The notes: a model not told the origin generated them from the sequence alone. DNA of 44,876 nt from Haloquadratum walsbyi J07HQW1 (GCA_000415965.1 KE356560.1:2974991-3019866); one strand, 5' to 3'; positions 16,250 through 25,587 are shown, numbered from the stretch's first letter. Made by a program: numbers and translations.

Positions 16250-16261
16250 CGGCGAAAGCCG
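16250..16261. repeat. CGGC-GAAA-GCCG hairpin (mobile-element type)
   Basis: A perfect 4-bp stem with a GAAA tetraloop. The 13-mer ACGGCGAAAGCCG that contains it recurs exactly at 28227-28239, and a related form is at 35153-35170. The recurrence in gene-free DNA suggests a shared element end and not a terminator. Confidence 0.4.
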
Positions 16262-16305
16262 TGAGATTTCGTCTATCCCTTCTGTAATCAAAATATTAAT
16301 TATCT

Positions 16306-16500
16306 CTAGAACTCAGCAACACCAGGGAGTATCGATTCAACATCACGTGTATACGATGTTGCATATTCGGTTTCTGGTGGTCGTTCGTGTTGTCCACCGT
16401 CGCGCGTCGGTGTTGGTATTGACTGCGTTTCTTCGTCGTCGATCAGTGGAACCATTGGCTCGATTTCGTCTGTCGGTCGGGTTTGTTGGTGTCGTGTCAT
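16306..16500 (-). CDS. Possible small acidic protein, 64 aa
   Basis: An ORF starting MTRHQQTRPTDEIEPMVPL and ending ESILPGVAEF. Composition is acidic (Asp-Asp-Glu-Glu, Thr, Pro), like real haloarchaeal proteins, and unlike most shadow frames. No domain or membrane segment. The frame is open further upstream to 16650, but that part is low-quality. No strong promoter at the expected distance, and it sits in a region with a mobile-element hairpin. It could be spurious. Confidence 0.3.
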   Translation of the reverse strand: MTRHQQTRPTDEIEPMVPLIDDEETQSIPTPTRDGGQHERPPETEYATSYTRDVESILPGVAEF

Positions 16501-16912
16501 TTGTCTATTATTTTCGGATGATGTCAACGCTGACATCGGATTTGTTGTGTATGGATAGTGAGCGAACGATACTGTGAGTGTGTGAATGTGAGTGAACGAT
16601 GTCACGCACGTACGAACACGGCGTCTTTCATCGTACTTCGTCGGAGACACGGGTTTATCATAAATCTTTATGATTAATTATGGGGGAACACGCAGAATCA
16701 CATCTTTCCGAACACACATATGTGCAATCAATATCGGCTATGTATTTAAATTATTGGTTCGACTGAGATAAATACTAAGTGAAAGACAGTGTTTCTCGAT
16801 ATTTATTAATTGATATCGCAAGCGTATCCGAGTATATCTGTACAATGTGAACTGCGTTTGAATCATTACACGCCACAAGTAAATCACGTCCTCAGCGAGT
16901 AGGGATACCTGC
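16501..16912. other. Gene-free region upstream of mobB
   Basis: About 410 bp, AT-rich toward mobB, with several TATA-like strings (for example TGTATTTAAATTATT near 16741) but no supportable ORF or RNA gene. It probably contains the mobB promoter. No repeat seen. Confidence 0.4.
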
Positions 16913-17419
16913 ATGTCGACATCACCCGCAGAAATAAACAGACAGCCGCTTTGTGTCGTTGGACCAAGTGATAGTGGAAAGACAACATTTCTTGAATCAG
17001 TTATTGATCATCTTAGCACAGTTGGTCAGGTTGGGGCGATTAAGTCAATACATCATGATATAGAGCCAGATACCCCAGGAAAGGACACATACCGACACCG
17101 ACAGGCTGGTGCTGAAACCGTTGTTGGTGTGACACCATCGCTCTCATTTCAGATCTCAACAAATGGAAAGAGTGACACCGAGAGTGAAGCCGACAGACTT
17201 GAGACGATTGTTTCTGACCTCAACGCAAGCGGATATCAGTTCATCCTCATCGAAGGATTCCATTCGTCGTCATATCCAAAACTCATTCTTACCGAGAGTG
17301 ATGAAACTGACCTCTCGGCGTATGACATTGCCCCTCCAATTGTCGGTCGCACGACTCGCCAAGAGGCTGACGCCAAGGCAGTTGCATCGGCAATTATCGA
17401 TGGGACGCTTTTTCAGTAA
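16913..17419 (+). CDS. mobB: Molybdopterin-guanine dinucleotide biosynthesis protein B
   Basis: A 168-aa P-loop protein. Walker A reads Gly-Pro-Ser-Asp-Ser-Gly-Lys-Thr-Thr at about residues 18-26. The family-specific Lys-Ser-Ile-His-His-Asp and the later Asp-Thr-Tyr-Arg-His-Arg-Gln-Ala-Gly-Ala pattern of MobB proteins are present, as is Ile-Leu-Ile-Glu-Gly-Phe before the C terminus. MobB binds GTP and assists MobA in attaching GMP to molybdopterin. No other molybdenum cofactor gene is next to it. ATG 16913 starts just before the P-loop, so the start is sound. Confidence 0.88.
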   Translation: MSTSPAEINRQPLCVVGPSDSGKTTFLESVIDHLSTVGQVGAIKSIHHDIEPDTPGKDTYRHRQAGAETVVGVTPSLSFQISTNGKSDTESEADRLETIVSDLNASGYQFILIEGFHSSSYPKLILTESDETDLSAYDIAPPIVGRTTRQEADAKAVASAIIDGTLFQ

Positions 17420-17544
17420 TTCATCTGGGAGCGCTCGGCTCGAAGAAAGCGAGTGAAGTGGTTAGTGAACCCAGAGCAGAACTCACACCGAATGCTGCAC
17501 ACTGAAGCCGATGTGATAATAATCAGATAGACAGATTGAGTCGG

Positions 17545-18348
17545 TCAGGAGACACTGGCGTCATATTGCTCTGGGTCAAAGGGTGCTGCTGTTCGCCAGT
17601 AATGATCGTGTGTTTCGACAGCCCACTGATACACGCGGTCATTATTACTCGCAAGTGATGCTTGGACAAGCCCGCGACCATCCCGGAGTAAAAACACAAC
17701 CGTGTCATTTGTTAGTGTCGCTGCAAGAGGGACACCATCGGTCCGGACACGAAGGCGACCGTCATCAGCGCTTGCAAGTGACTGTAGTTGTTCCCACAAC
17801 GTTTCATTATCAGCAATCGCAGTAACAGCAGACTCAGAAAGAACAGCCTCAAATGTTTGCGCACCAGTCCGCACTCTTCGTTCGACAATCTCGATACTCT
17901 GCTCATTGAACGCATGCGAAAACACCCGAAGGTGGGTTGCATCCTCCATAACAGCGAGAACCTCCCTGAGTGGGGCACTCGGACGCGTTTGTGTCGGAAC
18001 AGTGATTGTTGCGTCTGAAAGATGTTCAAGATCAAAATCCATCGCATGCGTTGGGAGATAATCAATAATCTCTCGAAGTTTTGTCTCTGTCTCAAGACTC
18101 TCGAGAAGATCAGTCACACTATCAGCGACTAATCGTCCTGTTGCTGTTGCAACGTACTCGGTCCCGTCGTGTCGTATCCATGACCGCTCTGTAAAATCTT
18201 CGAGAATCCGCCCGAGAGTTGCCTGTGATGCACCAATCTCCGTGCCGAGTTCACCCCGTGTATACCGGTCCTCTGCGAGTCGTTCAAGCACAAGTACGCG
18301 ATTTGCCGATCGCGAGAGAAACTCAATTTCTGATAAGGCATCATCCAT
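17545..18348 (-). CDS. Winged-helix transcriptional regulator, FilR1-type
   Basis: A 267-aa regulator. Residues about 5-75 form a winged helix (Leu-Ser-Arg-Ser-Ala-Asn-Arg, then Gly-Ala-Ser-Gln-Ala-Thr-Leu-Gly-Arg-Ile recognition helix). The C-terminal about 130 residues fit the FilR1/methanogenesis-regulatory sensor domain common in haloarchaeal regulators of this size, ending in Asp-Arg-Val-Tyr-Gln-Trp-Ala. I chose ATG 18348 (MDDALSEIEF); the frame extends to 18399 but those residues do not belong to the family. It is divergent from the EamA transporter gene, with 186 bp between starts, so it could regulate it. Confidence 0.75.
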   Translation of the reverse strand: MDDALSEIEFLSRSANRVLVLERLAEDRYTRGELGTEIGASQATLGRILEDFTERSWIRHDGTEYVATATGRLVADSVTDLLESLETETKLREIIDYLPTHAMDFDLEHLSDATITVPTQTRPSAPLREVLAVMEDATHLRVFSHAFNEQSIEIVERRVRTGAQTFEAVLSESAVTAIADNETLWEQLQSLASADDGRLRVRTDGVPLAATLTNDTVVFLLRDGRGLVQASLASNNDRVYQWAVETHDHYWRTAAPFDPEQYDASVS

Positions 18349-18534
18349 ACTACATTGAATCATATCCCACGACATACGCTCTTCGCCGCGTGCAATCATT
18401 TCACGCCACAGTCAATAGACACACCGGGATACAACGATGGAGCATGCAATATTTTATCAATTCTATTAGGTGTATTGGGGTCGAATTAACCATGTGGACG
18501 AATACTGGATTCGACGATTTGGTGGTGAACAATC

Positions 18535-19626
18535 ATGAGTGCTCGACGAGCATTTGGGCTATTCATCGCCTCAGCTGTATTGTTCGGTGGGACATTCGTT
18601 GGCGCGAAAGCTGGACTCCCATATTTCCCACCACTCACATTTGTCGCGATACGATTTGATATTGGAGCCCTTGTGTTAGCTGGGTACGCAGCACATAAAC
18701 TGTCCGTTAGCGAACTTCGACCACGCACTCGAGGCGATATTATTGCGATCCTCGCGACTGGCGTTTTTGTTATTGGATTGACGAACTCGCTCATCTTCAT
18801 TGGTCAACAATATATTACAAGTGGTGTCGCTGCGATTATCATGAGCCTTAATCCAATTTTAACACCAGTGTTCGCTGCGTTTGCACTCTCTGATGAATCG
18901 CTGACACGACGTGGAATCATCGGAATCATTGCAGGACTCATTGGTGTTGGATTAGTAGCGAATCCAGACCCAAGCGCGTTCGTTGGAACAATTGGACTAC
19001 CGATCATATTCGCTGCTGCGGTCATGAGCGCGCTTGGTGCTGTTGTAATCCGATGGGCAACGCCGACGATGTCAAGCGCTGCACGAACTGTGTGGGGCGT
19101 CCCAATTGCTGCTATTGTGACACATCTTCTTGCGGCCACGACAGGCGAGTCGATGGCTGCTATCTCGGTGACACCAACAGCAGTAATTGCATTATTATAT
19201 GTCGGTATCGGATCCGGTGCCATCGCGTATCTCAGTTACTTTGCGCTGATTGACACCGTAGGCGCCACACGCGCGAATCTATTATTCTATCTCACCCCTG
19301 TCGTCTCAGCACTTGGTGGATGGATTATTCTTGATGAGACAATCTCAACACTTACAATCACAGGATTTGCGGTGATCTTTGGTGGGTTCTTGATTCTCGG
19401 TGGTGACTCAATTACAGCAGTGATTACACACCGCTATCCGCAGATGTGGACACGATGGATGCGACTCCGGAAGTGGGCACTCGCATCGATATCATCAATC
19501 AAATCATCGTATCCGCTCCGTCTGATTCACTCTCGTGTTAGACGCACACGAGCGCGAGTACAGCATCAGCCCCAATCTCAATCTCAATCTCAGTCACACT
19601 CACATTCTCCATCTCAGTCTGATTAA
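18535..19626 (+). CDS. EamA/DMT family transporter
   Basis: A 363-aa membrane protein with ten predicted transmembrane segments in two EamA repeats (residues about 5-140 and 150-290). The second repeat shows Ile-Ala-Tyr-Leu-Ser-Tyr-Phe and Gly-Ala-Thr-Arg-Ala-Asn, typical of these small-molecule exporters. After the last helix there is an Arg-rich stretch and a Gln-Ser/His-Ser repeat tail (about residues 346-363). Substrate unknown; the family exports metabolites or amino acids. Divergent from the regulator at 17545-18348, which is a candidate controller. Confidence 0.87.
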   Translation: MSARRAFGLFIASAVLFGGTFVGAKAGLPYFPPLTFVAIRFDIGALVLAGYAAHKLSVSELRPRTRGDIIAILATGVFVIGLTNSLIFIGQQYITSGVAAIIMSLNPILTPVFAAFALSDESLTRRGIIGIIAGLIGVGLVANPDPSAFVGTIGLPIIFAAAVMSALGAVVIRWATPTMSSAARTVWGVPIAAIVTHLLAATTGESMAAISVTPTAVIALLYVGIGSGAIAYLSYFALIDTVGATRANLLFYLTPVVSALGGWIILDETISTLTITGFAVIFGGFLILGGDSITAVITHRYPQMWTRWMRLRKWALASISSIKSSYPLRLIHSRVRRTRARVQHQPQSQSQSQSHSHSPSQSD

Positions 19627-20177
19627 CCACGTTGTACTTATTCTCAATTTGCTGTCAGCTTCGACACGCTACTACCCACACTCGAAGACACAAACACGAA
19701 TGCAAACACAGTATAACCAATCATCAATTCAACTCACAACAGTCAGATTACACAATCAAGGGTAATTATCTCCGGTGGACCTCGTGACTGCTACATCTCT
19801 GATTAACGATGTCACTGAGACCGACGTCTATTTTCTGCTCATCGGTATGCTGGTAGTGATTCCGACCTCGATATTTCGGTGATTCGACCTCTCATCCGCA
19901 CAAACCGGGATCGGTCCCTAGTTGTTTGCAACCGTGTGAATACGCCCTCTATATCTCACGCACCAATCTTAGTTAGGTGAACTGCTCCGGTCCGGGGTCA
20001 AGCCCCGAGGCACTCTACCTGCTATCTCTGTGGACTTCTGCTATTTGACGGATGCGAAATCTTCCAAAAATCTCTATCATCGTTGTCGAATCATTGTCAT
20101 CCAGTGGGCGCGACCACACAAGCCCATCCCTGACGGACACACTGCCCCTCCTGCCCTACTGACCAATCGATGCTCAT
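19627..20177. other. Gene-free region with a mobile-element end and possible gene relic
   Basis: About 550 bp between the EamA gene and the next membrane-protein gene. One plus-strand frame ending near 19881 reads Tyr-Phe-Leu-Leu-Ile-Gly-Met-Leu-Val-Val-Ile-Pro-Thr-Ser-Ile-Phe-Arg-stop, which looks like the hydrophobic C terminus of a lost membrane protein; I cannot name it. The hairpin described at 19991-20010 lies in the middle. No other gene is supported. Confidence 0.4.
19991..20010. repeat. IS200/IS605-type palindromic end, copy A
   Basis: Reads TCCGGGGTCAAGCCCCGAGG: CGGGG and CCCCG arms around TCAAG. A 19-bp stretch is identical at 33782-33800, and both copies are preceded by GTGAACT. 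A broken third copy lies at 35046-35093. The stem-loop plus flanking constant bases resemble ends of haloarchaeal IS200/IS605 elements or the palindrome-associated elements (PATEs) described in Haloquadratum. Confidence 0.55.
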
Positions 20178-21215
20178 TTGACCGTTCGCTTCCGATTAGC
20201 GACAGTGACATTTGTGGTCGTCGCATTCCAGTCACAGCTGAGTCAACTTCTCCCAGTCGTTGCTGAGGTGCTTCCCAGAGTCGCGCGGATCACCTTGCTC
20301 ATCGCTATCGGCGTGTTTCTCGCGAACCTCGCGGTCGGGTTCGGCGTCGTTGAGCGGGTGGCTGGGCTCTCACGCTTCCTCACCGGTCCCGCGAATCTCC
20401 CTGACGAAGTCGGTACGGCTATCCTCACGACTGCTGCCTCCACGACCGCGGGCTACGGCATGCTCGCAGAGTTTCGTGAGTCTGGAATGCTTGACGACCG
20501 CGCGACGCTCGTTGCCGTTACCATCAACACATTCTTTGGCTTTGTTCAGCACATTTTCACGTTTTATGCGCCAATTATGATACCTCTTCTCGGTCTTCAG
20601 GTGGGGATTCTTTACGTCGGGTCGCGAGCACTTATTGCCCTCAGTATTACAATCACGGGTATCCTTGCCGGCACGCTGCTGCTCTCGTCGGCGAACGTTG
20701 ATCGCTCGGCGACCGTCGCAGCTGACGGCGGCGCGCAGGATGCAGGCTCTGACGGCCCCAAAGAGGTTGTCCGCGAGGCTTGGGACCGCACGCTCCCGAA
20801 ACTCCGGCGTATCGTCCCGCGTCTTGCTGTCATCTACACGCTGGTGGTCATCCTCACCCGAGTAACGGACTTAACGGCGCTCACTGAGATCGCGGATCCG
20901 TTGGCGACCCTTGTCGGATTGCCGGGGGCAGCGATCCCAGTCATCGCTGTCTTTGCGCTTGATACCACGGCTGGGGCAGCGACTATCGCTCCGTTGGTCG
21001 GTGACGTATTCACCCCACGAACGGCCGTTGTGACGATGCTCCTCGGGGGTATCATCTCCTTCGCTGTGTCGACGTTCAAGCGCTCCATCCCATTCCAGTA
21101 TGGGATCTGGGGTGCCGAGTTCGGAAGCAAGGTAATCGTTGTCAACACGGCACTGAAGATAGTGTGGATCGGGGTGGCAGTTGTCATCCTGCTTTTGATT
21201 CCATTCCCAGTGTGA
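20178..21215 (+). CDS. Nucleoside-recognition (GATE) domain membrane protein
   Basis: A 345-aa membrane protein with about eight hydrophobic segments. It matches the GATE/nucleoside-recognition domain family (related to SpmA/SpmB and FeoB gate helices): an N-terminal half with Thr-Ala-Ala-Ser-Thr-Thr-Ala-Gly-Tyr-Gly, and a symmetric second half with Asp-Thr-Thr-Ala-Gly-Ala-Ala-Thr. Substrate unknown. The only start near the N terminus is TTG 20178 (a GTG at 20205 is an alternative); no ATG precedes the first helix, so the N terminus may be truncated or re-started. Base composition is clearly GC-richer than the neighbours, with many GCG/CTC/GTC codons, and the gene is flanked by IS debris: likely acquired. 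Confidence 0.72.
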   Translation: MTVRFRLATVTFVVVAFQSQLSQLLPVVAEVLPRVARITLLIAIGVFLANLAVGFGVVERVAGLSRFLTGPANLPDEVGTAILTTAASTTAGYGMLAEFRESGMLDDRATLVAVTINTFFGFVQHIFTFYAPIMIPLLGLQVGILYVGSRALIALSITITGILAGTLLLSSANVDRSATVAADGGAQDAGSDGPKEVVREAWDRTLPKLRRIVPRLAVIYTLVVILTRVTDLTALTEIADPLATLVGLPGAAIPVIAVFALDTTAGAATIAPLVGDVFTPRTAVVTMLLGGIISFAVSTFKRSIPFQYGIWGAEFGSKVIVVNTALKIVWIGVAVVILLLIPFPV

Positions 21216-21697
21216 GTTTAATTCTCACCTGAGGTTATTCCTGCTCAAGTTTATCCGTAACCCGGCTGATGATTAAATCAAACCCCAAGTCACTCCCCTT
21301 GGTTGTGTATAAGACTAGGTGTCGCTGGCACAACTAATACCACTCCGAGCTCCGATGGTGATCCTGAATAGCTCATGATAATTATAATCAATCACTGAGG
21401 CTGATACTCCGCATAACCGGAGAGCAGACATGATCAAAAACTCGGCACATTGTCACCCGGTTGGTGATTGTGTCTGTAGTCAACCACCCCACCCTACTTC
21501 GCTCACCCGAAACAGCCTCGATTATTGAGAGAGCTTGTCAGTTGTCTCTTCCGCTCACCCAAACACGGGCGAGAGCTGTCTGCCCTCGCTCGGTGTCGCT
21601 GACCCTGAGTTCAGAGCGTACTGATTGACGCTCCTTCTAAGACGACTGGTGACCTGGGAGGAACTATTATTCTGCAATATTCTTCACCGTCGCAAAC
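21216..21697. other. Gene-free spacer after the GATE gene
   Basis: No ORF with haloarchaeal codon character. It probably contains the decayed right end of the TnpB element at 21698-21865. Nothing else could be assigned. Confidence 0.4.
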
Positions 21698-21865
21698 TCA
21701 CGCCGTGACTTTGTTGCCCGCCAGGCATAGTCCGGAGACCGGGTTGTAGTCCGTATGGTTCTGGTTTCCACATCGTTTACACGCCAATTCGCCTTGGTGA
21801 CGGGTATCCTCACGGATCCTCCCACACTCGGTACACCGCGAGCTAGGACCTATCAAATTAGATGA
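21698..21865 (-). pseudogene. TnpB zinc-ribbon remnant
   Basis: A minus-strand frame with Arg-Cys-Thr-Glu-Cys-Gly, Arg-His-Gln-Gly-Glu-Leu-Ala-Cys-Lys-Arg-Cys-Gly and Asn-His-Thr-Asp-Tyr-Asn. This is the CxxC...CxxC zinc ribbon and Ala/Thr-Asp-x-Asn catalytic end of IS605-type TnpB (RuvC III motif, HADYNAA in intact forms). Everything N-terminal is missing: the frame upstream is only antiframe translation of UPF0201. After the Asn the sequence degenerates. It begins about 20 bp past the UPF0201 stop. Confidence 0.7.
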
Positions 21866-21887
21866 GTTTAACCCGTCTGTGATAATT

Positions 21888-22304
21888 TCACTCAGTATCA
21901 ATAGGCTGTGGCTGCCCATCTTCAGTCGGAGGGACAGTATGATCGATGTAGCTCTCAACATCTGGGTCGTGAACAGTGACTGTCACTCCAATATCGCCTA
22001 ATTCGTCTGGACTCCCGACAGCAAAATTAATAATTCCTTTAAATGCTGCCTGTTTTTTTACTGAGAATCGAAACGATTCATCATCAGCGTTTTTGAAGAA
22101 TTCTCGACGGGCGGTATCAAGAATCTCCTGTTCGTGTAATAATGCAGCGAACTGTTCGAGTGAGTGTGTCTCACCGACAATCTCGTCTGGATGCCGTTCA
22201 AATGTAACGTTCGGAAATAAGTTCTGAACTGCGTCTTCAACACGATCCGTTATCTCTGTATCATGCACCGGAGTGGTAATTTGTATTTCAACGCGATATA
22301 TCAT
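21888..22304 (-). CDS. UPF0201 family RNA-binding-like protein
   Basis: A 138-aa archaeal protein of the UPF0201 family: N terminus MIYRVEIQITTPVHDTE, central Leu-Leu-His-Glu-Gln-Glu-Ile-Leu-Asp-Thr-Ala-Arg, then Phe-Ser-Val-Lys-Lys-Gln-Ala-Ala-Phe and Gly-Ser-Pro-Asp-Glu-Leu-Gly. Family members resemble ribosomal-protein-L5-like RNA-binding folds, but no function is established. It follows the UPF0200 kinase-like gene with a 99-bp gap, the common archaeal order, so the two probably act together. Confidence 0.85.
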   Translation of the reverse strand: MIYRVEIQITTPVHDTEITDRVEDAVQNLFPNVTFERHPDEIVGETHSLEQFAALLHEQEILDTARREFFKNADDESFRFSVKKQAAFKGIINFAVGSPDELGDIGVTVTVHDPDVESYIDHTVPPTEDGQPQPIDTE

Positions 22305-22403
22305 TATGAGTGTAATTGTAATCGTAATTGCACTTGTGAATAAGTTATCCCAACTCTCGATTGTTACTGGTCTGGAAATCGTCTGTTCGATGTATCATAT
22401 GAT

Positions 22404-22991
22404 TTATTGGGTACGTTGGCGCTGATCGGCATGCTCAGTCGTATCAACAACCCGGCGGGTGAGAAACTGTTGAATCCTCTCATGAAACTCCGAGAGTGAC
22501 TCAGTATTTTGGATGACGACGTCTGCACGGTCCATTGCTGTACCCATCCCGAATCCAAGTTCACGCTCTTCACGTTTCCGAAGTGCTGTTTTATCGATAT
22601 CCGTCTCATCACGACCACGCTCACTAAGACGCTCTGCGCGCGACTCAAAGGGTGCTTCGATACTTACAAGAACGAAGTTATCACCGAAGGCATCACGAAA
22701 ACAATCAAGTTCGGTATCAGAGCGAAGTCCATCAACAAGCACTGTCTCGTTTGCTTCAAGCTTCGCTTCAATGATTGGAAGTGATCGTTCAGCAATCGCT
22801 GCTGGTCCCTCCTCCTCTCGGAGTGATTTTGCAACAGTGCCATGATCTTCTGCAGGATCATATCCTCGATTGCGACAAACCTCACGAATTACATCACCCA
22901 TCGTGACGACCGGAATATCAAGCGTGCGTGCAACAGCAGCAGCCTCACTCTTTCCACTCCCGGGAAGTCCAACAGTGCCGATAATCCTCAT
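22404..22991 (-). CDS. UPF0200 family nucleotide kinase-like ATPase
   Basis: A 195-aa P-loop protein: Gly-Leu-Pro-Gly-Ser-Gly-Lys-Ser at about residues 8-15, Val-Leu-Val-Asp-Gly-Leu-Arg-Ser as Walker B/LID region, and Arg-x2-Arg in the lid. The family resembles dephospho-CoA and adenylate kinases but its substrate is unknown. Start at ATG 22991 (MRIIGTVG), right before the P-loop strand; ATG 23006 adds five residues. It heads the UPF0200-UPF0201 pair. Confidence 0.85.
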   Translation of the reverse strand: MRIIGTVGLPGSGKSEAAAVARTLDIPVVTMGDVIREVCRNRGYDPAEDHGTVAKSLREEEGPAAIAERSLPIIEAKLEANETVLVDGLRSDTELDCFRDAFGDNFVLVSIEAPFESRAERLSERGRDETDIDKTALRKREERELGFGMGTAMDRADVVIQNTESLSEFHERIQQFLTRRVVDTTEHADQRQRTQ

Positions 22992-23254
22992 TATGCGTCG
23001 ATTCACGACACTGAGACTTACACGTTCCGCTCACAGATTACACTGAGCTGAGCTGACAATCACAGTATATCAGCATTGAGAGGCTGCAGGACACGTATCT
23101 CAGATTCACTTTCGCCGAAAGTAATCTATTGAGGAATGTCTGATTATAGTGGTGTCATCCAGACTCAATCGTGAAAGATCACCCCCCGCGATATCCATGT
23201 TGTGTCAGCCGTAGATCCATACGCATTTTACCGTTGATGAGATATATTCAATAT

Positions 23255-23328
23255 GGGCGCGTAGCTCAGCTGGACAGAGCGTCGGACTTCTAATCCGACG
23301 GTCGCGGGTTCGAATCCCGTCGCGCTCG
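23255..23328 (+). tRNA. tRNA-Arg (TCT)
   Basis: A 74-nt cloverleaf. Acceptor GGGCGCG pairs with CGCGCTC at 23321-23327 (one G-U), discriminator G; D-arm GCTC...GAGC; anticodon stem TCGGA/TCCGA with loop CTTCTAA, anticodon TCT at 23289-23291; T-arm GCGGG TTCGAAT CCCGT. The CCA is not encoded. It reads AGA/AGG codons. No sign of an integrated element using it. Confidence 0.96.
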
Positions 23329-23859
23329 TCGCCGCGATCCTTTCCTCTCGAAATGTAGTTAATACAGGCGGAGTCCCGGTCCTCGAAAAACGAACCACGC
23401 AAGCAGTGGGTGAGTAATTAGGGTATCCACTCCGTGTTTATCATTGTATCACTGATGCATGTCCAGAGAGGATACTCCCGTGAGTACTATTGAGCGACAA
23501 TAACAATGATTACCACACGCGCCATGTGTCCGCGTCGGATCGATATATCACAATAATGGATAACTCACAGATGACTGAGTGAACCTATGAATGAAATCAT
23601 CAAAGTCCGGACATATCGCAGCAGATGGAAACTAAAGCGAGACAGAACAATGTACCGCAGGCATCGATATCAATTCGATTTGGCTCAACTATACTTTGAG
23701 TCTGAGTCGGGGTGGTAGTCGGGCTCAGGGTGTGATATTCGTTATGTTCGTGCGTGTACTGCTCCAGCAGTGAGATGAGTATAGGACAGAATAAAAGAAA
23801 TACAAATACGAATACGGATTACCGATTATTACGTGCTCACGCAGTGCAGTGTGCAGTGG
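23329..23859. other. Gene-free spacer between tRNA-Arg and the thermosome gene
   Basis: About 530 bp, the shared downstream side of tRNA-Arg and the thermosome. A 43-codon plus-strand ORF (23588-23719, MNEIIKVRTYRSRW...) is basic, unlike haloarchaeal proteins, so I do not call it. No tRNA-end duplication or repeat was seen. Confidence 0.45.
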
Positions 23860-25563
23860 TTACATCGCGCCGCCCATACCACCCATACCACCCATACCGC
23901 CCATGCCGCCCATGCCGCCGGCGCCGCCTGGACCACCAGGACCGCCCGCAGGTGCGTCGTCATCATCATCATCGGTGCCACCACCTTTCAGATCACCAGC
24001 AGCAATGACGTCATCAATACGAAGGATCATGACAGCTGCCTCAGTCGCTGATTCAATCGCTTGTGTCTTCACGCGGAGAGGCTCAACAACGCCGTCTTCT
24101 TCCATGTCAATAACCTCACCTGTGTAGGCGTTAAGACCAGACGTGATCTCGCCTTCGTCATGAGTTTTTCGTAGGTCGACAAGTGAGTCAATCGGGTCAA
24201 GTCCAGCATTTTCTGCAAGTGTGCGTGGGATGACATCAAGCGCCTCAGCGAACGCCTCAACAGCAAGCTGTTCACGACCACCAACAGAATCAGCGAACTC
24301 TCGGAGGTGAAGTGACAACTCGGTCTCGGAAGCACCGCCACCAGGCAGCACCTGTCCATACTCAAGCGTCGTTCGAACAACACCGAGTGAGTCATCAATA
24401 GCACGCTCAAGCTCATCAACAACGTGTTCAGTACCTCCTCGAAGAATGAGTGTCACTGATCGTGCGTCATCAACATCCTCAACGAAGAGTCGCTCATCGC
24501 CACCGATGTCTTTCTGTGCGACGGAACCGGCGTATCCGAGGTCATCAGCCTCGATATCGTCGACTGAACCGACGACAGTAGCGTCTGTTGCTCGGGCAAG
24601 ACTATCAAGATCTGAGGATTTTGCTCGTCGGACTGCAAGGATACCCTCCTCAGCGAGGTAATGTTGTGCCATATCATCAATCCCGTCGCCAACGAAGACA
24701 ACATCAGCGCCAACATCAACGAACTGGTCGACCATTTCTCGTAACTGTGCTTCCTCTTGATCGAGGAATTCTTGCAATTGATCTGGATCAGTTACGTTAA
24801 CTTCCGCGTCGATTTCGGTTTCGCGAACCTCAAGAGCACCATCAAAGAGCGCGATATTGGCATCTTCAGCCATGTACGGCATATTCTCGTGGACGCGCTC
24901 TTTATCGATGATGACACCCTCAACGAGTTCGGAGTTACTGATAGACCCACCAACGACCTTTTCGATCGAAACATTATCGATGTCAATCGAATCGTCATCA
25001 GCAACAGAGAGAACAGAGTCAACAACTAACTCCGACAGGAGATCTCGCGAGGACTCAGCACCTTTCCCTGTCATTGCCGTTTCAGCAATCTCTAAGAGGG
25101 TATCATAGTCTTCCTCGGAGACCTCGATTGCGTCCTCATCAAGTTGTTCTTTTGCTTTTTCTGCGGCCTGCCGGAATCCTTGTGCGATTGTCGTTGCATG
25201 GACATCCTGATCAATGAGTTCTTCAGCTTGATCAAGAAGTTCACCAGCAATGACCACAGCACTTGTTGTTCCATCGCCAACCTCATCTTCTTGTGTCTCA
25301 GACACCTCAACGATCATGTTTGCCGCTGGGTGGTCGATATCCATCTCTTTGAGGATGGTTACACCGTCGTTCGTTACGACAACGTCACCACCGGAGTCGA
25401 CGAGCATCTTGTCCATACCCTTCGGACCAAGCGTCGTCCGAACGGACTCCGCAACGGCTTTGCCCGCCGAGATATTCATTGATTGTGCGTCTTTGCCCTG
25501 CGTGCGCTGGGAGTCATCTCCCAGAATAATCATCGGTTGACCCTGCTGCATTCGCTGAGACAT
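23860..25563 (-). CDS. ths: Thermosome (group II chaperonin) subunit
   Basis: A 567-aa group II chaperonin subunit. Landmarks: [16 protein letters not shown]-like motif (Val-Gly-Asp-Gly-Thr-Thr-Ser) for ATP, Gly-Gly-Gly-Ala-Ser-Glu-Thr-Glu near residue 400, and a C terminus of repeated Gly-Gly-Met preceded by an Asp run. It forms double-ring folding chambers in the cytosol. Start at ATG 25563 ([10 protein letters not shown]), as in haloarchaeal orthologues; two residues earlier there is another ATG. TATA-like box 29 bp upstream. Haloarchaea have up to three paralogues, so the number cannot be set here. Confidence 0.96.
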   Translation of the reverse strand: MSQRMQQGQPMIILGDDSQRTQGKDAQSMNISAGKAVAESVRTTLGPKGMDKMLVDSGGDVVVTNDGVTILKEMDIDHPAANMIVEVSETQEDEVGDGTTSAVVIAGELLDQAEELIDQDVHATTIAQGFRQAAEKAKEQLDEDAIEVSEEDYDTLLEIAETAMTGKGAESSRDLLSELVVDSVLSVADDDSIDIDNVSIEKVVGGSISNSELVEGVIIDKERVHENMPYMAEDANIALFDGALEVRETEIDAEVNVTDPDQLQEFLDQEEAQLREMVDQFVDVGADVVFVGDGIDDMAQHYLAEEGILAVRRAKSSDLDSLARATDATVVGSVDDIEADDLGYAGSVAQKDIGGDERLFVEDVDDARSVTLILRGGTEHVVDELERAIDDSLGVVRTTLEYGQVLPGGGASETELSLHLREFADSVGGREQLAVEAFAEALDVIPRTLAENAGLDPIDSLVDLRKTHDEGEITSGLNAYTGEVIDMEEDGVVEPLRVKTQAIESATEAAVMILRIDDVIAAGDLKGGGTDDDDDDAPAGGPGGPGGAGGMGGMGGMGGMGGMGGAM

Positions 25564-25587
25564 ATTCATCCAGTGATTGTTTGTGAT

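Noticed and set aside
23588..23719. 43-aa basic ORF after tRNA-Arg
   Set aside because: Arg/Lys-rich composition unlike haloarchaeal proteins, no promoter, no overlap with a neighbour.
23849..24127. Plus-strand Pro/Ile/Met repeat frame
   Set aside because: It is the antisense of the thermosome Gly-Gly-Met tail, so the repeats are imposed by the coding strand.
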